NCBI RefSeq assembly: GCF_018139145.2
Contig: NC_059481.1
Location: 2,220,368 to 2,284,367 of the forward strand
Reading direction: 5' to 3'
Length of the DNA: 64,000 bases
Origin: Gymnogyps californianus
Taxonomy: Eukaryota > Chordata > Aves > Accipitriformes > Cathartidae
Under the pieces are notes generated by a model. The model did no database searches. It worked only from the letters and a program-made list of their open reading frames with translations, and had not been told where the DNA came from. This document shows positions 9,351 to 18,700 of the stretch, in pieces. Position numbers and translations under genes: made by a program. The first letter of the stretch is position 1. Each line of letters begins with the position of its first letter.

Positions 9351-12300
9351 GGCTGGTTTCTCTCCTGGATGGACCTCCTGAAAGCCCATCCCTGGTCCTG
9401 CTTGCAGGATGGACCTTGGACCTACGTCATGTCCGTGTCTCCTGGAGGGACTTTGGGTCCCCAAAGCACGGTAGTGCTGGGGATATAGTGAGCTGAGTGC
9501 TTCTCATCCCGGGCAGCAGAAGGCAATGGGCTTTACTTAAGCTCCTCACTCATGATGTCCGACTTATTTTTCCTGCCTCCTTGCCCACGCAAGGCCTCCA
9601 GGGAGGATGGGCAGGGACCCATCTGTCCTTCAAGCTTTGGCTTTGAAGGGTGCTGAGGGCAAGCTGGGAGCATCCGCACCAGCATCCACAAGAAAGTCTT
9701 GAAATTAGAAAAGGCGATTGCTTCTGTTCCACTAGATTTCTTCCCCCCCCCCCGCCCCTTTTTCTCTTTTCTTTGTGGGACAAAGGGTGAAACTTGAGGA
9801 AAAGAGGATAAAAAAAAAGATGATGTGACCTCTTCTTTCTCGGTGACAAGAAAGAATTAGGAAAAAGGGCAGGAAAAGAGCTGTCTTTGGGAAACACCCG
9901 CCTATTATTATTTTTTAATAAGGCAGCAAATGATTCTGCTGAAACCCTCAGCTAAAACGAGATCATCTCTGTTTTCACAAAAGCTCGGTGATTACAACAC
10001 TGGGTTCAGGGCGAGCATCTCCCTGGGCTTTGAGTTGGGTCCCTGTCACCCAGGGTCCCTGCTCCTCCTCCTCCTCATTAAAGGGACCCGCTGCGATTCG
10101 GGCTCGATCAGTGCCAGGAGGAGGCACATCCCCATCCTGGTTCTCATCCCCATCCCGGTCCTCGTCACGGCACATGGGGATTAGTGTCACATCAGCAGTG
10201 GCTCACTTGGGGCTATTTTTAGGAACGCTTTCTATTTTAAACGGGTGGTGGTGGCGCGGGCGGGGGGGGGAGATGTTAAATACCTCTGTGACACTTGGTA
10301 CCCACTGAGGATTTAAATGTAAAGTAGGATTTGGGGTTTTCTCCCCCCTTTTCTCCTTCCTGAGGCAGGTTGTCAAAGCTTTTTTAGCTGAGGCCACTGC
10401 TGCTGGCAGAGGGAGCCGGGGTGAGACCGATGGGGAGGGAAGGAGGGATGGACCAGATCCCAGCCACTGGGATCGGGTGGTTCGGGATGAGACCCCGGTA
10501 ATACTATCATCCCCTGGGAATGGGGGTGGATCTGTCTCCCTACAAGCAGGCGATGAGGGTTGGGGTGTCCCCAGCATGTGCTGGAGGTGCCATGGGGGTG
10601 ACCGAGAGAGGACGTGTCCCCATCCTCCCTCACCTTTAGGTTTCACCTTGTTGCAAAGAGGCACCTTTTTGGTGACAGCAGAGCATCCCTGGTCAAACCA
10701 GGGGTACCTGGCAGCAGGAAAATAGGGAGCAAAAATAATTTGCCTTGACCTTGTGCGTGGTGTCACCAAGGGGCCTCATCCTGCTGCGTCTGAATGTCCT
10801 GAAAGCAGGCGCTGGGTGGCCAAGGGTGCTCAGCTCTCACCCAAAGGGACGAGCTTTGAGCAGCCGGAGGATGAACTGGAGCGAGGCAGAGGGATGAGCC
10901 CACGTCCCCGTGGTACCCCATAGAGATGGGCACCGAGCAAGGATGCGCTAAACCGTGGTGCCAACCAGTTCATCCCCACCCCAAAAACCAGCTCCCACCA
11001 TTCACCCCAACTGGGAGTGCTGGGTGCTCCCCTCGCCCCACGGATGGTCCCTGCACCCATGGACATTGCTGGCAGCCAGAAGCTTTTCAGATAAAAGCCT
11101 GGGTGCCCCAAATTGGGTGTTTACCTCCTCAGCTAAGGCAGGTGTTGAACATCTGGAGCATCATTGTTTTTTAATGGGATTTTTGGTTATTGGCTGCAAA
11201 TCCAGCACGGAAGTCCCTGGCTGCGAGTTGGACTTGGTGGCTCCGGCTTCTACATTTTGGCCATGCTGTTTCCTATCGAGGAGCTAAAACTCCTGGAAGC
11301 TCGAGAAGATGCTGGAGAGGCGAGGGACGAGGCGGGAGGATGAGAGGGGACTTCAAAGGTTTCATGGCTGGTAATTGGTAATGCGTATTCCCGAGGCTGG
11401 GGAAGGAGCTGGAAGATGCTGGGATCAAAGTGGTGGGATCTAATGGCCCCTTCAACCCGGCGCAGCCTTTGAAGTGGATGGGCGAAGCGGATCGGCGCTC
11501 GGGGCGGGTACGGTCAGGGGAAGGGGGGGTCCGGGGTGGGGAGATCAAAGCGGGGGGACGGGGCACTGCGCTGCTTGGGGTGTCTTTGCTTCAATGACGG
11601 GGGGGACCCATGTGTGTGTCCCCTCGGCTGCCCTCCTGCGAGGTGCAACTGTTTTCCCAACCCAGAGCCAAACATCTCATCCCCAGCCGGGCTGGGAGAG
11701 GAGCAGGGATTTTTGTGCATCCCCCCCCCCAGACCCCATGCTCCCTAGGCTGCTGGCTCGGTCTCCATCCCCAACACCCCGCTGCTCATCTGCAGCAGCG
11801 CATTTTGGGGTGCAAAGCATTTTCCCGTGCTACGCAGCCGCTTTCCCAGGCTGGATCTGACCCGCCTGGCCCTGCACTGTGCTGTGCTGCCAGCTGATGC
11901 ACGGAGGGGATGTGCAACGGGACCGCGTGGCCCACGCAAAAAATCCCCAACCCTATTCCCAAAGCATCAAATCATCCCGGAGGCATCTGACACCATTGCC
12001 TTCGACATCAATTCCTCCCTCCACGGGGGAAAAGAACCACCCCAAAGCCCCATGACCCCACAGCCAAACACTCCCAGAGCAGGGACCTTCCCGCATCTCC
12101 CAAACCACTTCCCGGCGTAGGCAAGGTGAGTAAATATTTAATAAGGAATAAATGATTAATTGGAGCTCACAAACTGAAGCTGGGTTACAGGGGCCTCTGT
12201 TCCCCGAGCTGAGGCTTATAAATGAGTGTGCCACGGATCTCGGGATCATTTGCTAGATCATCAGCTCCTAAATAGTTCAAAATCATCACGCAGATCTCTA

Positions 12301-13704
12301 AAACATCTTATTATTAGAATAATAAGCCGCCTTCTCGCTGTGAACTTTCCCAAGCGTTCCCAGCTAATCACCTATTGATTACAACATTATTAAGGTATTT
12401 ATTATTATAAGGGGTTGCAGGGAGGATTTTCCTCCTGCCAAAGGCTTGGAGGGCACCCCTCGGTGCCGCTTCCCTTAGTGGTGGGACCCCACTGCTCCCA
12501 TGTGAGGGGGTGCAGGGGTGATAGAACCCTTCCCATGGGATTTTGGGGGGTTTGCACGTCAGGAGACTTGCACAGATATTTGTTTTTATTTCCCACCTCT
12601 GAATACACCCCATGGATGGTTTCCGACCCCCAGCACTAATCCCCCAAGGTTGGGAAGGAGCTCAGCCTCGCGGTGGAGATGGCTGGGACCTCCTGGGGTA
12701 TCTTCTTCCCCGTGGCGTCACCCTTATCCCTGCGGGAAAAGGCCGGGGCTGGCAGGAGGCGCGTGGGAGGGCAGGCAGCGTGGCAAGCGCTCGGCGGAAG
12801 CGCCTTCCCTGCCTGCCTCCTGCCTGATTTCTACTTCCAGTGTGCGATTTCAATCAAAGATTTTAATAATCATTTTCCCCGCACATAATACAGCCCTGTC
12901 TTGGAGTGCTGGGGAATAATTATATACACAAAAGGGAAAGAGGGAGGGAGGGAGAGTGGGAGTGGAGAAACTGGTAAAACGGCATCCTGAATCAAACGGA
13001 CATCTGGAATGACAGCCTTCAGGTGGGAACTGCTCCCGGGAGCCGAGGATGGAGCCTGAACCAGAGTCTGGTCTCACATCACATCCCCAAGGATGGGCCA
13101 GCGGAGCGGGGCTGCCCTGGGGTCCCCCACCGAAGCCTCCCCCCGGGAGCATCTCGCAATCCTGGCTGAGTCCAGGACTCAAAATCTCTGCTGAAGCAGG
13201 GACAAACTGGGAGAAAAGCCTTATGTGAGCCAGAGCCGGCTGCGCCTGGAGCTGGCGAGTGGTTTCGGAGCAGGAATCATCCCCGGGTGAAAGCCCTCTT
13301 GTCCACACAGGGGTTTTGACGGCTTCGGGCGTTGTTTTTGTCAAGGTGATTATGACCTGTCTGCTTCTTCCAGACCTGCAAAGTCCTGGTACTCAGCTCC
13401 TCTTGCAAGGAGAACCTGGAAGGAGCAGGTCCAGCATCACCCAGTGCCCTCCGGCATCACCCAGGGAAGGTTTTCTGGCTCCGCAGGTGCCTCTGGTGCG
13501 GCAGGATCGGGTCCACCACTGCCCTCACTGAGCACATCCAGCCCCGCGCCCCAATCCACTGGCCAAGCTCTGAGCAGAGGAGATGGTGGCAGGGACGGAC
13601 ATTTCCAAAGCCCCCGTGGTGGCTCTGTTGGAGAATACACCAGTATCACAAGCGCCAGGGCCCTGCGGGCAGCAAAGGGCTTTGGTGGCCCTGAGCAGCC
13701 CCTC

Positions 13705-13808
13705 CTGTGACCCCCACCCATGAGCCCATTTAGGCTCGGGGCCGTCAGTCCCTGCCCGGGGCTGCAGGGCTGCCTGTCCCCAGCCTTGTCCCCATGTCCT
13801 GGCCCTCA
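13705..13808 (+). repeat. Unclassified interspersed repeat, copy C
   Basis: It carries GTGACCCCCACCC, GAGCCCATTTAGGCTC, GTCAGTCCCTGC, CTGTCCCCAGCC and CCCCATGTCCTGGCCCTC in the same order as copies A and B. It is more diverged than A and B in the TATA-like core. Confidence 0.5.
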
Positions 13809-15862
13809 CCTCCAGCCGAGGAAGAGCATCACTACATATAAGGTAGACAACCACAGGGGCTTATTATTTTTTTCCATCTTCTCTTTTCACCAACATCCCA
13901 GAGCTTACGATTTGCCAGCCTGGTGTCTACCACATACTTTTTTGGGTGGGCTTGAAAGAGATTTCCACGTAACGTGCTCCCATCGCGCTTGCTCTGAGCG
14001 ATCCAGAAGACAAGGGGTTGAATTTCCGAAGCCTCTAATGCCCAACATCTGCTTGGTTTGGGGAAAACCAGACCTCTCTTTCTTTGGAGCTGCTGGAGCC
14101 CAGTTTAGCCTGGTTGGGCCGGTGTGTTTTAGCTCCAGAGCCTGCACTTGTACTGAGTTTTATGCTCTTTTGTACAAATCCAACGAATTGCTGCAAAGTT
14201 ATATGGTATGTTATAGGAGTTGTTGAGAAGGGTTGACATTTAGGACCCACCTCGTGGTGGGGACCTCGTGGCTGGCTCTACGCTGACCTGGCCACGTTGT
14301 CCCACGATGTGAGGGGGTCTTCCAGGGCAGCTATGGGACGCAGCCTGGGAGGTCACCGGTGCCTAGGGATGTGCCAGCTCCATGGAAAAATCATCTCCAG
14401 GCCTCAGTGCTTCCCAGCACCCTCTGGAGAAGCCATCTCACAGGGCATGGACCCCCTCCCTGGCACAAGAGCAGGGTCTCCCTGGGGTGAGGGGCAGAGG
14501 ATGGATGTCCTCTGGCCACCCTCTGCTCCTCAAAGGAGAGGGACCTGCTGCACCCAGTTCAGCTCTTCCACCCCCCAACGTTATTCCTCCTCCTTTGAGC
14601 CTGCTTCCCAAAACGTGTCCCCAGGGAATGCCGAGAGCCCTTTACCCCTCCCCTGTGTCCACAGGCCACCTTCTCCTCTTCTCTGCTCTGACATACGCTG
14701 GTACAACCTGACTTGGGCAGCCTACCAAGGGTGCTGCAGGGATGCTCAAGGTCCTTCTGGCCCCAAGAGCTGGACGGGGACCTCGTGGAGCCACCCGAAG
14801 CTTGGTGGGAAGCACAACCCAGCCTCAGCTGTGAAACGGTCAAAGATTTGTCCCATCCCGGTCCTCCTTATCCCTCCGCATCCTCGGCAGGAGGGATGCT
14901 TGTATGATCGTGGTGGTCCCACCTGGCCTTAAATCCATGGGCTCAATAGAAGGGGCCAATTGCCACCATCCTCACTTTAAAGGCCTCTTGAAGCTCCTGG
15001 AGGAGCATGAAGTGAGCTCGGGCTAAATGGAAAATAGCTTTGCCTCCCGATTATTACTATTATGATGATTTTTAATCCATCAGAGATTTGTCGAAGGGGT
15101 TTTGGGCTCCCCCATTGGCGTTGCGGAAATCAGGGGGGCTTTTTGCTTTGGGTGGCCGGGTTTGCTTTCTGATGCAGGAAGGACCGGCAAAGCCATGGGA
15201 GAAAGGAAAATCTCCAGGGATGCCACGGCCAGGTCGAGCCCTCGTGGGGACCCGGTGGGGCAGCGTGGCATGATGTGGCATCCCCCCAGCACTGGCTTTC
15301 CCAGTGGGACAGCCTCCCTAAAATCTCCCAGATGGAGCAGAGCCATCCCAAAGGAGGATACTGCATCCCAGGGGATGCTTCAGGCTGGAAGATGTCACCT
15401 CCCTGACCACAGCCGCATCTGCACGGAGGATGACCTTGGTCCACCTGCATCAGCGCTCTCTCGGTGGCACCCGAACGTCACCGACCCACGCGGGGCTGCT
15501 CCATGGTGGCCCCACGGCAAAACCTCCACCAATTTCTGCTCTTCCTGGGGGGAGACGAGGTTTCGCACGGCTCTGGATATAACCCCGTGCTCGTCTCAGG
15601 CCACGGAGAGGATGCAAACGCCCGCCTGCCCTATTGCAAAAGCAAGCTGCCACGCCGTGCTCAAGGCTACCGCACGCTTTCCATCCACCACTTCCCCCAT
15701 CACCTGCAGAGATGTCCTGTATTACCAGCCTCATCCAGGTCCCCTTCCCCTCCACCTTGGAGATGTGTGGCCCAAACACTTGAGCCACAGAAATATTAAA
15801 TTCCCCACCGAACCGACTCTGCCGTGCCTCCGCACTGGGAGGAAACTCCAGGCACACTTTAT

Positions 15863-15880
15863 ATGTGTATATATATATAT
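15863..15880. repeat. TA-rich microsatellite
   Basis: A short run of alternating T and A in the INSYN1 intron, next to exon 1. It is likely length-variable. No function is claimed. Confidence 0.6.
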
Positions 15881-16509
15881 TTTGGGTTTTGCAGGAGCAA
15901 TGGACCCTGACAGCCCGGCTACGGGACAGCCAGTCGCTTTGGCCCCCTGCCTGCCCCGTGGACCCCCTCCTCATCGCACCCAGGGCTGATGCCACGTTTT
16001 CGGTGCTCTCTGCAATGCCAGAAGGACCCACCATCCCCTCTCCATCCACCTCCCTGGTTTGAAAGGGGCCTGGAAAACACCCCCCAAACCCCCCCTCCAA
16101 GGCAGAGCAGAGCTGACTGTGGCACGGTGCCGATGGTACCGGCTCCCCCAGCCCCGGTGTGCGACCCCACGGTGCTTCTCCTACCACCAGCACCCGCAGG
16201 GCCGGTGTCTCGGCCGGGGCCCCTGACCCCGAGCAAACCTCGGTGTCAAGGTCAAGAGCAATTTTGCAAACCGTGTCTATTTTTTTCTCCCCCTTCTTTT
16301 TGAAAATCCTATTGCACTTCAGCCGTGCCGTGCCACCCCAGGACCCTCCTGGGGCTGACGGGTTGTGGGTGCTGAGCTGGCTCTGCTCCCCCCAGCCCGG
16401 CCCCGGAGGCAGGGGACAGGCAGGGGGACGGGGACAGGGCCCCCCCATTTGGGGCCAGCAGCTACCGTGACCCGCGCAGGGATGCGATGGCACCCCGGGG
16501 CTTTCCTAC

Positions 16510-16692
16510 CTCCCGGAGCTCCTTGGCCACCTCCTTGAGCTCCTGTAAGATGCCTTCCAGTTGCCCGATCACCATTTTCATCCGACTCCGGATCCTTTCC
16601 CTTTCACAATTACTCTTGCTGCTGCTACAATTGCTGCTGCTGCTGCTGGGCTGGTCACTGGGCTGCCTGTCCTGGCAGGTCCGGGAGTCCAT
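16510..16692 (-). CDS. INSYN1: INSYN1, coding exon 1 (residues 1-61)
   Basis: This 183-bp exon encodes the start of INSYN1. The ATG is at 16,690-16,692 on the minus strand. After a Ser-rich leader comes RERIRSRMKMVIGQLEGILQ and then ELKEVAKELRE (residues 31-61), a near-invariant block in the mammalian protein. The pattern of Leu, Ile and Val suggests an amphipathic or coiled-coil helix, continuing into exon 2 through VVSQIDRL. The exon ends at a GAG|GTAGGA donor, in phase 0 with exon 2. The leader (residues 1-29) has a Ser run with Cys (SSSSSNCSSSKSNC), coded by a CTG/CAG-like repeat on the plus strand, which looks longer than in the mammalian protein. Read-through past the donor would add only a short unrelated tail. 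An earlier in-frame start cannot be excluded. Confidence 0.93.
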
Positions 16693-18115
16693 CCTTCCCT
16701 ACCGGCCTCGGTTCCCGGCCCCAACGGCTCTGTCCATCCTGCTCCCCTCTAGCCGGGTGGCCTGGCGTCCACGCAGCCCCTCTCGGCCGGGGAGCTTTCA
16801 ACATCTTAACGTTCCCCTGCCTCCAGGAAAGTCCCAGCCGCACGCTCGCCTCCCTGCGAGGTCGGGGGGCTCCGGTTCGGAGCGGGGAGCAGGGTCGGGA
16901 TGCACCATGCGGAGTCAGGAATGCTGCAGAGGGGGCTCAGCCGGTGGCCGTGGGGAGATGTGGGGTGGCCATGGGGCGAGCAGAGAAGGCGAGCGCTGCC
17001 TGGTTGGGCAGGGTTTCACCTGCCTGCTGCGGCGGAGCTGGAGGAGGAGGAGGAGGAAGAGGAAGAGTCCCTCGGATGTCCCAGGAAGCTAAAATCCAGC
17101 GGCTCACGCCTTGCCTGCTCCCCGATGCCAGGGAGGGGGCGCGGGGCCGGGTGTCCCCGGGGAGCGATGCTGCTCCCCGCGTCGGGCCCTCGCTCCGGGG
17201 TCGCCAGCTCCAACGCTGGGTGGTGGCGGTGGGGTCTCCCAGCTGGGCGCAGGCGTCCTGGGGAGCCCAGGGTCCCCTCCTGCAAGGACAGACAGACAGA
17301 CAACATGAGGGAGCCATCCCTTCTGGAGCCAGAAAGCTGGGGGGGAGGCTCTGCCCACTCCCACCTTGCCTTGATTTCAGCCCTGGCATGAGGACAAGCC
17401 CCCGGGTACCCCCACAGCGGCTCCCCTTCATTGAGGGGGGGCGCAGGATGGAGCCCGGCACTGTCCCTGGCACTCTCCCTTTTGCCCCCCTCCCTCCCCC
17501 CAGTTTGAGACCTGGAGACTGGGCACAGTGGGGTCTCGCTGAGCCAGATGGATGGATAGACGGACAGCCAGACAGCCAGACAGCCGTGCAGCTCAGGAAC
17601 TTACCGTCACGATCCAGAGCCCCCTTGGCTCCAGTCCAAGCTCTTCCTTGTCCTTTTTTTTTTCCTTCTCCTTTTCTTACTTCCTCCCCCTCCTCCTCCT
17701 CCTCTTCCTTCTCCCTCAGGGCTTTTGCGTGGCACAAGAGGAGTCCGGGGGCCACTTTCCTTCGGTCGCTGTTGGAAGGGGTGAGACGTTACCAGAGGTG
17801 ACAGCCCGCCGGGGGCGGGGGGGGGGGGACAGGTCCCGGGGGACCCCTCTGCTTTAAGGGGGGGGGGTCAGGTAGCCTCCTACCCCCGCGGGGGCCATCC
17901 CACCGCCGCCCTCCTCCCGGGTTCAAGCCCCAACCCCACCTCGGCCGAGAAGGGGGGAGAACCCACGTTGCCCCCAAATGCCCCCCCCCCTTCCCGCAGG
18001 GGGGCGGGGGGGAAAGCAGCACGGGCGGAGGCGGAGGGGGGTAGGGGGGCGCATCCCCCCAGCTCGGGGGTGCGCACTACGGAGGGGGGGGGGGTGTCCC
18101 GGCATGCTCGCGTCT
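16693..18115 (-). other. INSYN1 5' region: probable 5' UTR or first intron
   Basis: No coding sequence is recognised. The DNA is very GC-rich and has a (GGA)n tract at about 17,041-17,068, its complement-like (CCT)n tract at about 17,690-17,710, CAGA/CAGC short repeats near 17,286-17,300 and 17,560-17,590, and long G or C runs near 17,817-17,830, 17,859-17,868 and 18,082-18,094. The non-coding part of the first exon and any upstream 5' UTR exon should lie here or in the CpG island beyond, but I cannot set their borders. Confidence 0.5.
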
Positions 18116-18310
18116 CCATCCCCGCTACCCGCATCCTCCATCCCCGCTGCTCGCATCCTTCATCCCTGGTACCCGCATCCTCCATCCCTGGTACCCGCAT
18201 CCTCCGGGGCACCGGGGATGGAGGATGTCGGTACTCGCATCTTCCATCCCCGGTACCCGCATCCTCCATCCCCGCTGCCTGCATCCTCCATCCCCTCTGC
18301 CCGCATCTCC
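18116..18310. repeat. 22-bp minisatellite with an inverted block
   Basis: Units starting CCATCCC and holding CCCGCATCCT repeat at 18,116, 18,138, 18,160, 18,182, 18,244, 18,266 and 18,288. Spacing is 22 bp except across 18,204-18,243, where part of a unit lies inverted. As a result 18,176-18,192 and 18,211-18,227 form an inverted repeat (16 of 17 paired, 18-nt loop). The array sits beside the presumed INSYN1 promoter. Confidence 0.85.
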
Positions 18311-18379
18311 CCCCCCTCCCTCCGTCCCTCCCTCCCTCCCCGGTGCCCCCGCTGCCCGCACCCCCGCACCCTCCCCCGG

Positions 18380-18700
18380 TGCCCCCGGGACCGACCGGCG
18401 GCAGCGATCCCGGCTCAGGGCCGGCCGCCCCCTGGGCGCCGGGCGGGCGGAGCGGGGCGGGCGGCGCCCGGCGCCCCGGGCAGAGCCATGGGGCGGGCGG
18501 GCGGAGCGGCGGTGGGGCGCCCGGCCCCCGGCCCCCGGCCGCAGCCTCCCCGCTCCCCGCGGCTCCCGGTTCGGCTCGCCCCGGCGGCTGCTGTGTCAGA
18601 GAAAGGGGCCGAGCCTCCGCCGGGCGGGGGGGGCTTAAAGGGGCCGGGAGCCCCTTTGCACGGTGCGGAGAGGGGAGGGGGGGCGGGCAGCGGCCAGGGA
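18380..18700 (-). promoter_or_regulatory. CpG island, probable INSYN1 promoter
   Basis: Very high GC and dense CpG, with several GGGGCGGG/GGGCGGGCGG SP1-type boxes (for example 18,488-18,502). It is about 1.7 kb upstream of the INSYN1 ATG, the right place for the promoter and first exon. There is no TATA box, as usual for this class. A plus-strand ATG in good context at 18,488 opens a 72-codon frame, but this is probably chance in CpG-rich DNA. A divergent non-coding transcript is possible. Confidence 0.65.

Larger units (their letters stand above)
6474..16509 (-). other. INSYN1 intron between the two coding exons, 10,036 bp
   Basis: It is bounded by a GTAGGA donor (minus strand, at 16,504-16,509) and a GCAG acceptor (6,474-6,477). 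It is GC-rich with many G/C homopolymers. It contains two copies of the unclassified repeat (9,225 and 13,705), a MIR-like fragment (6,866-6,925), a MEF2-type motif (10,213-10,222), an AT-rich patch that looks like a regulatory element (12,120-12,420) and a TA-rich microsatellite (about 15,863-15,880). Several open frames of 100-310 codons lie here (for example 7,208-8,140), but they overlap each other on both strands, have biased composition and resemble no protein I know. I treat them as non-coding. Confidence 0.85.

Noticed and set aside
16937..17801. Overlapping frames of over 270 codons on both strands upstream of INSYN1 exon 1
   Set aside because: The low-complexity (GGA)n/(CCT)n and GC-rich composition explains their length. 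Both strands are open at once, which is typical of biased sequence.
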